Below are positions 11,601 through 21,117 of a stretch of 64,000 bases of DNA, one piece after another; positions within the stretch are counted from its first letter, which is position 1, and the number at the start of each line of letters is the position of its first letter. Below the pieces are notes generated by a model. The model ran no database searches and was not told the DNA's origin. It was given only the letters and a program-made list of their open reading frames with translations. Source of the stretch: Phoronis australis (Eukaryota > Phoronida > Phoronidae); NCBI GenBank assembly GCA_002633005.1, contig NMRA01000609.1, positions 55,550 through 119,549 on the forward strand, given 5' to 3'. The translations under genes were made by a program, and so were the position numbers.

Positions 11601-14104
11601 GACTGACTGATGCTATTTTTAGATAATATGGCTTCCAAAACCACACAAATTATCATCTTTAGGCAAGATATACGGGACTTTCACTCAATCTAAAAATAGT
11701 TTGCAATGGCAGGCTTCGCACTGGAGTGCGTGGAGTCAAGTCAGTTTCAGCGTTTTTCGTTTGGCATCTTACTGTAAAGCTGCACAAAATGGTCCAGCCA
11801 AAGTGAATGAAAAATGGCCGACGAATCTCCCAAACAATCATTCAGAGCGGAAAAAAACAAAAAGACTCAAATAAGCCTTGTACAGACTGCAAAAAGAATC
11901 AGAAACAAATAAAAGTACAGATACGGCTATTCAGAACTCAAGAGTCCTCGAAAGATACATCCAATTAATACGTAACTTCGATGGACTCTCTAGGGTTCAG
12001 CGTAATTAGCATAAAATCTTGTGGCTTAGCATTAGCGTACCCACCATCGACATTGGAACCAAGATTGGTAGAGTATCCATATTTAACAGCGTACCTACGA
12101 TCGATACCATCGTGACTTTCATTGAATAAACAATTATTTAACGGTCTCACTCTAACCATGTACTACACTGAATTTCATTCAAGCCTCAGACACAAACACC
12201 TTGCACTGCACGCATGTCATATTGTTTACTGAATCGCCTGTGCACAACTTCTTGATTTTCTGAGGCCGGGTTCAACAACTTGAAGTAGCACAGGATGTAG
12301 ACGACTGGGAAGTATCCATTTTTGAAAAATTAGCAAATTTGAATCATCAAAAATAGAAAAATGATTCTAAAAATTCATTGAATTACAACTTGTCAGGCAA
12401 TCACTACAACTTCTAAAGACACACTTAGGGAAACGTCGACTTGTGGGGTGTTGATAATGTGTACACACTTTTGTGAGCCAAGGGACTACATCACTTTTAA
12501 AATTTTATTCCCTCGACCGATTTTCAATTAGGTGACATCCATGAAAAGCCCAGGTAACATATTTTATTATATTGACTAATCTTCTCCAGAAATATCACAG
12601 AATATGGAAGTGAAATATGTTAAAAAGGTGTCAAAAATGAGAACACTTGTAACTTTGATGGTTTAATTCGTATGAGTCATAAGTCGTCGAAAAGCTTCCG
12701 GCATATAAAGGCCCCATGGGAGCATCAGTGTCGTTACAGCTAAGTACAGATGGCGACAGTGTCTATAATGCTAGTTGAGACAGCGGGACTGTCAAACGCA
12801 ATATTAGCCATGGTACAAAGCTGTATACTAAATATATCTTGCACCAATGTGGGTAAAAAAACTTAACTGATGACAAAAAATTACACTTTTCCTACAGTTA
12901 TTCTGCACTAAATTTGTGAAGCGATCTTATACATCGGCTTTCAGCACCATAAAATATAGCGTCACCTATTGCCATTGGCCAGTTTCGTTTTTCACTTCAA
13001 TTATTTAATCAACTTTTTCATCTTCCACAAGGTTGCATAAATGTCCCGAGCGTACTGATTTCAAAACAGTGCCGGACATTACATAAAATCTTACTTGAAG
13101 CATAAACTGAGAAATATATGACACAAATTTTTGTTCCGCTGTAATGCATTCAATGTCCGGCACTGTCTTGATTTTTTCTAGCGTTGCCTCGTTTTGATTT
13201 TACCGAGAGGGTGCAATTTAGAATCCCAAGTTAGCCTAAAATGGACGATCGTATAAATCGGTTATAAATGTTGAAAACAAAATCTTTTTCCACAATGAAA
13301 TCATCTAATTGAACTAACAATGTGTCACTGTTCCATTTTTTCATTTGTTTTTAAACTCAAGTCAAACCCCGGCCACGCACGTGCGTGTGTCATATATCAA
13401 GAAGGCAAGAGATACTAAAAACTTCAATGACTTTGCACGCGCTTTAGTCGTCTGCACTGATTCATCGAAACGACTTGGTGCTGTCATTAGCAGCATATGT
13501 CAAAACTGCTAACTTGAGTTGAAATTTGGCTACTTAGGTGCCCGCGGCCATTACTTGGTTAGTCAGTTTTCCGCAGTGTGGCGTATAGGGAAACATGGTG
13601 TCCGATATTTAGGTTCTCCGAAGGTTTGCTAGTTGTGTTTTTTAAAGATCGTCCGATAATTAGGTACACTGTGTAATGGCGTTTATTTTTCTCACATAAC
13701 CGACTGTAACACTAACACTGTAACAGGCGAGGTGAGTGTCGAATGACTCCCAGAATTTGCATGCACAAATACAAGAAAGATTCAAAATTCTAAAATCTCT
13801 ACACCTTATTCCGAAAATCAAGCCAAAGATGTGTAAATTGTTTGTTGTAGATGCTGCGTTGAAAAGTAAAACAATGTCAACTGCCGTCAGCGAGCACCGC
13901 GTCCGCGAGACGGCCTTGACAACGATCTTTTAAACAACATATTTACTTTCAAAGAACGTAACCAGTACATTTAAAAAAAGTGTTTAGAGCTGGAAATAAT
14001 GAACAGCATTTATACAGAGATTATGCGCCACTTTATCAACACGTTATTAGCACACAGGTCAAATTTACACCTACGTTAGAACTCTCCTCATCCAAATCCG
14101 CCAT
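2548..14104 (-). CDS. IFT46: Intraflagellar transport protein 46 (IFT46), complete 12-exon gene
   Basis: IFT46 is a core subunit of the IFT-B complex, which carries cargo along the axoneme during cilium assembly; in known systems it supports delivery of outer dynein arms. The gene is read from twelve exons on the minus strand: 14104-14075, 11136-11031, 9637-9537, 9017-8827, 8362-8288, 7857-7764, 6941-6807, 5738-5626, 4704-4638, 4375-4315, 3280-3195 and 2625-2548. Every junction is GT/AG with matching phase; the joined CDS is 1137 nt (378 residues). Residues 1-142 are variable: a QPYDESLEV motif, then Q-rich and strongly acidic stretches. Residues 143-355 follow the human protein closely, with signatures AYDPADYEHL, KPFIPDFIPAVGDIDAF, NPKAVDNWIESI and YKSRVQSLH. 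The human protein is 304 residues as I recall; the extra length here is N-terminal. The tail ends in LKDDAADTLVL. The identification is secure; the exact first codon is slightly less so because out-of-frame ATGs lie upstream. Confidence 0.97.
3195..3280 (-). CDS. IFT46: IFT46 exon 11
   Basis: Acceptor TATTTTCAG, donor CAG|GTGAGT, phase 1 to 0. Encodes AILDIPIYKSRVQSLHVLF then TLYSEFKNSQ, almost identical to the human block. Confidence 0.98.
4011..4120 (+). mobile_element. Degenerate tRNA-SINE fragment
   Basis: A diverged A-box-like TGGTGGTAGCGCTGCCG and B-box-like GGTCATGGATTCCAC are followed by GGTCTCTTGCTCC, matching the head of the family 1 SINE. The body is lost. It lies in the IFT46 intron between exons 11 and 10. 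Confidence 0.4.
4315..4375 (-). CDS. IFT46: IFT46 exon 10
   Basis: Phase 0 to 1, donor G|GTAAGA. Encodes VGLPSAELDCDLGAYVDMIC, equivalent to human VSLPTAEIDCSLAEYIDMIC. Confidence 0.97.
4638..4704 (-). CDS. IFT46: IFT46 exon 9
   Basis: Phase 2 to 0, acceptor TTTCAG, donor GTGAGT. Encodes NMPEIDDLMQEWPHDFEELL then KE, matching human MPDIDTLMQEW..EFEELL. Confidence 0.97.
5235..5366 (+). repeat. Purine-only GGGA/GGAA simple repeat containing an N
   Basis: An almost pure purine strand of GGGA, GGAA and GGTC units. The block before the N (5261-5310) is repeated almost exactly after it (5312-5357), so the true length is uncertain. The long frames across it in both strands are low complexity, not genes. 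It lies in the IFT46 intron between exons 9 and 8. Confidence 0.9.
5626..5738 (-). CDS. IFT46: IFT46 exon 8
   Basis: Phase 0 to 2, donor GTGAGT. Encodes VVRSVENAEKNPKAVDNWIE and SIRELHRSRPPPNVHYTK, matching the human LEDAEKNPKAIDTWIESI..LHRSKPP region. Confidence 0.97.
6807..6941 (-). CDS. IFT46: IFT46 exon 7
   Basis: Acceptor CTGCAG, donor ATG|GTAAGT, phase 0 to 0. Encodes VTRPDGKPDTIGLQVLDEP, CAKQSDPTVLDLQLR and AISKQTNLKAM. Matches the human RPDGKPDNLGLLVLDEP and KQSDPTVL blocks. Confidence 0.97.
7764..7857 (-). CDS. IFT46: IFT46 exon 6
   Basis: Phase 2 to 0. Encodes YTPQSIELDHKLKPFIPDF followed by IPAVGDIDAFIK, the most strongly conserved IFT46 signature. Confidence 0.97.
8288..8362 (-). 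CDS. IFT46: IFT46 exon 5
   Basis: Acceptor TTTATTTACAG, donor AAG|GTAAGG, phase 2 to 2. Encodes AYDPADYEHLSVSPDIKDLF and then QYISR, the start of the conserved IFT46 core and nearly identical to the human protein. Confidence 0.97.
8827..9017 (-). CDS. IFT46: IFT46 exon 4, Q-rich and polyacidic linker
   Basis: Acceptor TTTTCTCCGCAG, donor GG|GTAGGC, phase 0 to 2. Encodes a Q-rich run (QQQLKQQQ) followed by an Asp/Glu tract that ends NNTQLEG, which joins the conserved AYDPADYEHL of exon 5. The acidic tract is largely GAT/GAC/GAG repeats, so its length may vary between alleles. Confidence 0.95.
9537..9637 (-). CDS. IFT46: IFT46 exon 3
   Basis: Acceptor TTTCCTAG, donor CAG|GTAGGG, phase 1 to 0. 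Encodes RGRSRGNTPPDSRMDDQNSD and then DEFDAGPNAQPGQ, a low-complexity acidic linker with no recognised fold. Confidence 0.9.
11031..11136 (-). CDS. IFT46: IFT46 exon 2
   Basis: Acceptor TTTCTTTGCAG, donor G|GTAGAT, phase 0 to 1. Encodes AKIHQNQPYDESLEVPDSEE and then VASIYTPSPRVPLPG. The QPYDESLEV..SEEVAS..TP.PR pattern is, to my knowledge, shared by non-mammalian IFT46 proteins and marks the conserved part of an otherwise variable N-terminus. Confidence 0.92.
14075..14104 (-). CDS. IFT46: IFT46 exon 1 (start codon)
   Basis: Encodes MADLDEESSN and ends in phase 0 at a GTAGGT donor. The opening MAD plus acidic residues resembles the human N-terminus. A donor 4 nt further on (AG|GTGTAA) exists but would break the frame of exon 2. 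Followed by a 2.9 kb first intron. Confidence 0.85.
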
Positions 14105-14436
14105 TCGGCCATGGAATGTCGCATTGAATTCTGGGTATGCATTGATAAAGTTAGGATAAATTCGTCGCTTTAAACACGTTTAGCCAGGGCGTACCAGTTG
14201 AGCAAAGAGGATAAATGTTGGTTTATAAATCCATAATATGTAGCATTTTGCTCTCACTAATTGTCTTAATATCAGAAAATAGGAATTTAGCAATTCATTT
14301 GTTGTGACGACTTTTATGCGAAACTAAATGATGAAACTCAATGTCGAACCAAATTTGATCGCATTAGGTGGCGCTGTTGTGTAAGGTAAAGGAGTCATCG
14401 ATTTTGTGCAATATTTTACGTCTGTGTCTCTCGAGT
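14105..14436. promoter_or_regulatory. Putative bidirectional promoter between IFT46 and the plus-strand gene
   Basis: Only 332 bp separate the IFT46 ATG (14104, minus) and the ATG of the neighbouring plus-strand exon (14437). Both transcripts must start here or within adjacent leader sequence. I see no clear TATA box and no convincing RFX X-box, the motif often found at ciliary gene promoters; TTTAGCCAGGGCGTACC near 14180 is only a weak partial resemblance. Inferred from spacing. Confidence 0.5.
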
Positions 14437-14768
14437 ATGAATAAACTCCGCAAAAGAGCGTCATATGATATCTCTAATGATTCGTCTAACTTGAAGGATA
14501 GCAAGGAAAATTGTATTCCAATCATTAGCTCTACAGAGGAATCGGGTAACAAGCTCAAATCTCAGCCTTTCCCTTCACAATCAGAATCGAAATCTGTGAC
14601 TGTATGTCAACAATCTGTCAAACGAGAGAGCCAAGAAATTACAACAGAGCACGGGAAAACGCTTCAGATGTCTAGTCCACAACGTGAAATCTCGAGTGTT
14701 AAACATGAAGTAATCGCCGCTTCTCTTCGTTGCAGTAGGAATGAAAAAGACCCTGTCACAATCCAAAG
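14437..14768 (+). CDS. Unrecognised protein, putative first exon
   Basis: An ATG-initiated frame of 110 codons plus 2 nt that starts MNKLRKRASYDISNDSSNLK and ends ..NEKDPVTIQ at a good donor (AAAG|GTATGT), phase 2. It is hydrophilic and rich in Ser, Lys, Glu and Gln, suggesting a disordered, possibly nuclear N-terminus, but no domain is recognised. The head-to-head position relative to IFT46 is the main support that it is a real gene start. The frame is open upstream of the ATG for at least 69 nt without another ATG. What follows is uncertain: weak exons at 16750-16821 and 17205-17258, and a better one at 20931-21117, could belong to the same gene. Function unknown. Confidence 0.55.
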
Positions 14769-14820
14769 GTATGTCATTATTTTCAATGCATGGACCGGTA
14801 AGTGAAGTAAAGTGCCCCCC

Positions 14821-14915
14821 TTCAAAATGGCTACCGGGAACCAGTTTTCACTGAATAACAGATATTGTTGTTATTCAGTGAAAACTGGTTCCCGGCAGAC
14901 GACAGCCATTTTGAA
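14821..14915. repeat. Fold-back element, GGGAACCAGTTTTC type
   Basis: Inner arms 14834-14860 and 14869-14895 are perfect 27-bp reverse complements with an 8-nt loop. Outer arms TTCAAAATGGCT (14821-14832) and AGCCATTTTGAA (14904-14915) also pair. It lies 53 bp after the first exon of the unrecognised gene. Confidence 0.9.
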
Positions 14916-15283
14916 AAAGAACCCGTTAATTTCACTTTTACCCCAGGACTCTCTTAGCCTTGGTGTATTAGCTGTATAGCATGTATACAGTTTTGCACCG
15001 ATTTGGGTAAACAAGTGGCTAAATAAAACATGACAGGGAATTAGTGTCGTTGAAAACTACACCTTTCCTTGAATCTACTTTTCTTCTTCCACATTGTTGC
15101 ATACATGTCACAACAATTTATTAGAACTAGTTTCATTCTGTTGTAACTCTTTAGGTCCAGCAAACCGAATTTCAGAGCAAATTTTGGTGCTGCAAAGCTT
15201 TCATCATTTCTGGAGACTTGCGGAAATGGCATAGACGTGTATCATGAGCATACTGTTTTCAAAAGGACAACAGACTTATTCTT

Positions 15284-15500
15284 TGTTACAAAAGGCTGTG
15301 AATTATGCAAGAAAATGATGTTTTGGAAGGATTATTAAGATTTTTTTTACTTAAACAGCTGAAACGTTCAAGGTGAATGTTGACGCCAGATTTTGCATGC
15401 ACCTCCGCTGGTCGTTTGCTCTACATGTTGATGTAAGTTTCACGACAAGGTGACATGCAGATATCCAAGCTGTGTGAAGTTTCGGGTTCTAACAGAGCTC
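15284..15500 (+). repeat. Diverged dispersed repeat (pair with 52846-53095)
   Basis: Shares an ordered series of blocks with 52846-53095: TTTGTTACAAAAGGC, ATTATGCAAGAAAATG, TTTAAAC.GCTG.AACGT.CA, GGTCGTT.GCTCTAC and TCTACATGTTG or similar, ending at GTGTGAA.TTTC.GG.TCTAAC. No coding potential seen. Confidence 0.6.
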
Positions 15501-16749
15501 AACACACATAGCTGTATTTTGACAATCATCTTCATACAACTAGCTAACTGGCTAAAATTATGGGACCTTCAGGCCTCGGTCTAAACTGGTTTTACATTCA
15601 AATTCCTACTTCTGGATCCTTGAATTCTTTTTATTCAAAATAATTGCAATTGAAATGATGTACTTTAACCACAGTCACCTCACACCATTGACAACAGTGC
15701 TCCTCTATTTCTATGCCTCAAAAAAAGAATGGTTTTTTTCATTACAATACAGCTGAATCATGACCACGATGAACCTGACCCTAGCCCAATCAACCACGGA
15801 AATAACTGGTATCTCTTTGCACTTTGAAGGAATTGGGAGGATTATATTTAACCCTTTTGTTATATAGCTAGAAGGAATCAACATGAATTAAATAATTTAG
15901 ATGATGATTTTGTAGTAGGTTTGACTTCCAAATAATACCTAATAGTAGGATTTATTAATGAGTAAAAATTTGTAAGCTTGTCATTGAAAAACATTTTTTT
16001 CAGGTTAGCACCTGTAATAACTGTTCTGCCGTGTGTTTTCTATGGGTAATGGTGTGATACAACGTGCCCAAATTTTGAGAACCAGTTTTCTCTGCTGAAT
16101 GACGGTCAGGGTATATCTGACTATTGCCTTTTCTATGTATGGGGCAATAGAAAATGAGGTAAAATGTCCAGTATTAAAGGCCCACAACGTCTTGGCTCTG
16201 TATTCATTTCTATGGAAGAAATATCTTACTTGCTATTGAACACCGTCTACTCTTTTTCATAATCAGAAATGGATTTTAAGTGCATTCTATGAAGCCTTAT
16301 TGTGATATCACGTTATATTGCCTAGCCATCGGTAATAAGGAAAGTCAGAATGAGATTTTTTTAGGGGTCATTCAGACTTCCTAATTGCTCAGTAGGGCAA
16401 ATTTAAGCTTTGTGTCAATGGAAGCTGAATCATTAATCCTTTGCACTGCTGTCATTCAAGAACATGTTACTAGTAGATTGTTGGCAAAAGTTTTTTTATC
16501 AAAATGCTGAAGAGGAAGAGCTCTCTTAAAGCAAAGTTTGGGGAACTTAAATTGAAGAACACTTCATTGGTACCTCAACCAATCCAGGGGTGAGGAAATG
16601 GTTGAAGCATATCAAGAACAACACAAAGCTGACCTGTGCATCTCGGCTAATGGTAATAAAGTGCCATTACAGAATCATTTTAAAATTATAATAATTTAAT
16701 TGGGAAAAGATTCAATTCCTGCGATTTTCTTTTGTTTGTATTTTTCCAG

Positions 16750-16821
16750 TTTTCGGCTGAAAAGTCAAACTGTTTGCTGTGACGAAGCCAAAGACATTTT
16801 AAATTATGTGATAAAAAACAG
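16750..16821 (+). CDS. Possible exon of the unrecognised gene
   Basis: Acceptor GTATTTTTCCAG, then FRLKSQTVCCDEAKDILNYV and IKN, ending AAACAG|GTGGAG. Phase 2 to 2, which accepts the phase left by 14437-14768. Short, and no family is recognised. The following candidate (17205) needs phase 0, so one link is missing or this call is wrong. Confidence 0.3.
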
Positions 16822-17204
16822 GTGGAGGAAAGGAAGTATGGGGGGGGGTGGCTAATAGAATAATGTACTTCATTTTATGGCAAACTTATGCTCAGTCACT
16901 GAGCCATGATTTTAAGTCAACTCTTACCCAAGTCAATTCATACCCAAATCAAGTCATTATTCTCAACGTCTTGTGGTAATTACTACATTCATACTAATGA
17001 AGAAATTAATTAATTTTTTAATTGTTGCATTGGTAGGTTATTGATCCCTAAGTAGAAAATAAGTCGGCCATGTTCAACAATTAAACGTATTTAGGTGTAT
17101 CTGACATTAAGCTTTAATTGTGTCTGCAAGATCAAATGGAATACAAGTCAAGTGTTTGAGTACAAGTCATCGTCTGGGCTGCCTCTGCTCAACGTGGCTA
17201 GCAG

Positions 17205-17258
17205 ACGGATGACCTACCCATAACTCATTTGACACTGAGGAAATTGAAAGAAATGGAG
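17205..17258 (+). CDS. Possible exon of the unrecognised gene
   Basis: Acceptor ..GTGGCTAGCAG, donor GAG|GTCAGT, phase 0 to 0. Encodes TDDLPITHLTLRKLKEME (18 codons), which would read straight into EIKSTLMNILSHV of the exon at 20931 as one amphipathic helical stretch. An acceptor 3 nt earlier is equally possible. Supported only by splice sites and composition. Confidence 0.4.
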
Positions 17259-18218
17259 GTCAGTTCTCAATTTCGTTGACAAATGAAGGAATGTATCGGA
17301 AAGCGTTTCGTTTCGATTGCCAGAATATTTTTTTGGAGTTAGAACTATTGAAAGACATACGGCCGGCTGAGAATGCCCCTCTATGCTAGAAAGGTACTCA
17401 TAGCCACCTGACTTTGACAGTTTAATCAGGGTGAAGGCGTAATTTGCATAAAATCTGCCATTTAGGGCATATTAGGATGTGCAGCTACCTAGGGTACGAG
17501 AAGTCTTGAGTTCAATATTTGGCTGGGGTACGATCTGACCACCAGTGACAATCACACTGGTAAAATCCAATCAGAGAACTGTGTCATGTCAGTAACCAGT
17601 AGCCAATGCTCAGTTGACAGATGTCTAGTAATCCTCTATTTTACTTGGTTTATTTTGCTTCATTCTATTTGTAAAAGAATCAACATTTTGTTCTTATAAC
17701 CCACATACTGATAACTTTGCACACTGTTTGTGTCTTCGTGGTAGGAATCCACGATCCTTCATAATTTGATTCTGCATACGACTCGAATTAAACATCCCTA
17801 GATTGAGTTGGCTTAAGTCGTTTGCAAAAATGTGTTTTCTTGTCAAATATTGATCACAAATTTCTCATTCTGTTCTTTTGTGTACTTGTAAAACTACAAT
17901 AAAAATTTTCCAATTTTTCGACAGTCTCTAAAATTCGGGACACATCAAGCCAAAATCGAATTTCCTTGGCATTCATCCACATTTCTTAAGTTAGCACCAA
18001 ACACTGCGTTTTATAACAGCAAAGACAACTTGAAGATAAAATCATTGTAAATGGCTGCAAACGCAAAATTTGACTGTGTCTTAATTCTTGATTTTGGGAT
18101 AGACAATTATCACTTTTTTCCAAAATTTATTATAAAACGCCAACAGTTTTTCACTGTAGTTTGAAGCACCAAAGCCTTTTTACAACATGAAAGCATCAAG
18201 TACACATTCCTCTGCCAG

Positions 18219-18460
18219 AGCTTGGAATGTTCCTCTTTCAAGAGGATTTTCTCTTTTTTGGTTTCAATTCCCTGCTTTTGATTTCGATTTCCCTTCATTT
18301 GATTTCCAGTTTCCTCTTTTTCATCTCTTTTTTTATCATTATTTATTCTTGTAAAAAACTTTTCTGCAGTTAAATTTTACAACACAAAAGTATTTCTATC
18401 GTATATTTACCTATTTAACCTAATAATACATCACCTGGAAAATGTTCCTCTTTGAGTCAC
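18219..18460 (+). repeat. Dispersed repeat (pair with 59094-59310)
   Basis: Pyrimidine-rich sequence with TTTTCTCTTTTTTGGTTTC, GATTTCCAGTTTCCTC and TTTTCATCTC blocks, then AATT..ACAACACAAAA and TGGAAAAT.TTCCTC. The same order occurs at 59094-59310, about 230 bp each and diverged. The lysine-rich minus-strand frames across both copies are translations of the repeat. Confidence 0.7.
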
Positions 18461-19089
18461 AATTTATTCCAAGCCCTGCTTTATTTCGGTGTAAGGGTAC
18501 ACTGTGAAATGGTGTATCAAGTCTTTCTAACCTCGTCAAATTGTCTCGGAGATTAGTACGATTTGTTTAAACAGTATCAAACCCATGCGTTCTGTCAAGA
18601 ATCCAAGCTTTCATTTCTAGGCCACTTATGATAATGAAATTGCTCTCAAATTGCTCTGTTTCAATTCGATAACTTTCAGTGCACTAATTACATCGAAAAT
18701 GGATTGAAAACTTCAAACCAGAATAAAATCAATTAAGGGCTGTGACTGTTCTCCTCAATAACAATCAATGAATTCCATGCGGTCCATTAAGTGATATTAG
18801 GAATGCTATGTTATGTGTGTTCACTTAAAAGCAAAACAAAGGTTTTTACACCAAACCAGGAACCAAAACAGCTCTTAAATGGGATCGTGCCACGTGAAGC
18901 TTGAAAAAAGTCCCCTGGTCATCTTGGACAGACATGTTTTATCGAAGTTACTATTCCCCTGGTCTGTGCTTTGAATCAGCTGTGGGGAGATGAAAACAAC
19001 CAAACATGTACCGGTAGTTTCTGTATGTCGTCTCTGCTCCTGCTTGCTTCTGAACAAAGACATTTGAAGCAATAACGAGTTGGTTTTTG

Positions 19090-19215
19090 TACCATGAACA
19101 TAATCAGATGAGCGCAACCCCAGACACCCAAGCTCGATTGACTGCCAGTGAAGCTAGGATTGGAACCTGGGTCCCCCAAAGGCGAGTCCGGAGCTTTAAG
19201 CACTTAGGCCACAAA
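19090..19215 (-). mobile_element. tRNA-like SINE, second family
   Basis: On the minus strand TGGCCTAAGTGCTTAAAG fits an A box and GGTTCCAATCC (19168-19158) fits a B box at tRNA-like spacing, but the flanks do not close a cloverleaf acceptor stem. The body differs from the SINE at 43239, so it is a separate family or an old tRNA pseudogene. Only one copy seen. Confidence 0.5.
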
Positions 19216-20930
19216 TATTCGGGTTGACACCCATGCTCACTTCGTAAGTGCTGTTTTTTGAAAATTTTCAAAACCTTATAGACAGGTCAATGCATTGAGC
19301 AAAATATCTGGGAAACTGCGGATCTTAGCTGAGTAAAAGCAAATATTTACTGAAAGTATGAAGCCTATATATTTTGATTTTTGACTTTTCACTAATCTGA
19401 CAATTTTTTAGTAAAATTTACCAAAAAAACAAATGTAAGGATAGCATTTAACAATTTTATCAATAAACTGATCAAATTTGATTAGGTATAAATGTTCAAC
19501 TGGTGAGATATCAAAAACGCTGTTACAATTTTCTAAAATATTGTTTCATTTTTGTCTTATGCAACTTTAAATAAAGATTTTTGAAGAAAATTATGAAAGT
19601 CCTATTTTTTAATATCCCTTCGCGCAAAAGTGGAAAACAATTCCTAACAACGCTTTAGAGAACATTGCATAAACGCATTGTATCTGAAAGTTTCATAAGA
19701 ATCCGGTCAAGCATCTCTGAGATATGTTGTTCCAAAGTCAGCCAGATTTGGTCATTTTTATAGGGTCAGACTCCTACATAACCTAAAATTCTCACTGCTT
19801 GGCGTTTACTTCTGAAAATTTGCAACTAAGTGTCCCACTAACTTGGGTGACTGCCAACCGCTGATTTGTTTCAAAGAATTGAATACAAAAGGCGTTTAGC
19901 AATGCTTGGCTGAAGCTCAAGAAGTATTTTGAAATTTGCGGGATTTTTTTTTGACACCGTTGCGTAGAAACCAAGCTAGCATGAAGTAAACTCAACTTAC
20001 CAGGCAAAGACTAGTTTTGAATTTTTCCTAATTATTAAGGTTCACTAGGAAGTGTTTGAGAAATCCAAAGGTGACGTGACCATGTCACATGACAAAAATT
20101 ATCATCCCGTCGATTGGATTTGACATATAATGAGTTCTCAAATTTGAATGACAGTTTGTTATTTCATTAGCTTGTAACGGTAATCACTCGTATTTGCCGA
20201 AAGTCTGTGGATGTTTTGCAATACTGTGGTGACCCAGGAGACAAACTAAAATGTTCGCTGTTGATCTTTTGTGAATTTCATTTCGCAAGAATGGAGGAAG
20301 TTATTATAACTGCATTGTATCCTGCATTTTGATTAGTCTTGTTGTTTTTGTCTTCTAATTAAATTTTTTTCAAGCTTTAATAATGTTATTCATATGCTTT
20401 GTGTCCAAAAATCAAGTTTAGATTTAAGCTATTTATTGAATAAATAAAGTACTCTGACCTAATGTTCCATACACAGTTAATAGAAGTGATCTCTGGATTC
20501 TGGGCTCAAGGAAAACTGGCAATGCGTTATTTATTTAGCCCAAGCTCCTACTATTTCAGACCACAGATTTGTGTTGCTTTAACATTTTGGATGTTCATGG
20601 TCGCCACTCAGTTGTGAACACGGGTTCCTGCTCACATTCTATTTTCATGTGGTCTAACGCAAGCGCTCGTTTTCACAACGAGAAGAAGGTGCATAGTGAA
20701 TCACTTTAGTTTGATAATCACAAAGTAAACCTGAATTACTTACTAACTATTTTAATCAATCTTTAAAAATTTGATAAATATGTGCAATTTGTAAGTATTT
20801 ACCTGCTATGTCTTAACGGTGATGTTGTGAACGTCCTGACCTCAAGTCTCCATCACTGCCCGCATGCTAGCAGACACCTACCTGACTAGGTACTTATCAT
20901 ATATCATGAATAACTGCGTTGTATTCTCAG

Positions 20931-21117
20931 GAAATTAAATCTACCCTCATGAACATCCTCTCTCACGTTCACGCCCTCAGACATTCACCAGAGAACTGGA
21001 CAGCTGTAGAACTTAGCAGAGGGTCTTTTGCAGAATTGACAGTGGAAATATGGCCAAGATTTTCAAGCGAAGGCGCAGATACGCTGCCAACTATGTTTTA
21101 TATTCTGTTTACTACCG
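20931..21117 (+). CDS. Probable exon of the unrecognised gene
   Basis: Acceptor TTGTATTCTCAG and donor ACCG|GTAAGG frame 62 open codons plus 1 nt (phase 0 to 1). It reads EIKSTLMNILSHVHALRHSP, ENWTAVELSRGSFAELTVE and IWPRFSSEGADTLPTMFYI, then LFTT. The composition looks like a folded domain and the splice sites are strong. I do not recognise the family. It is in phase with the 17205 exon, but linkage to 14437 is an inference from strand and order. Confidence 0.55.

Noticed and set aside
14368-14436. N-terminal extension of the plus-strand frame at 14437
   Set aside because: The extension begins at GTG, not ATG; I use the ATG at 14437.
16588-16653. Possible small exon (GEEMVEAYQEQHKADLCISAN)-like frame, shown only as a candidate by position
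   Set aside because: Two frames are equally open, splice sites are moderate, and neither phase fits neighbouring candidates.
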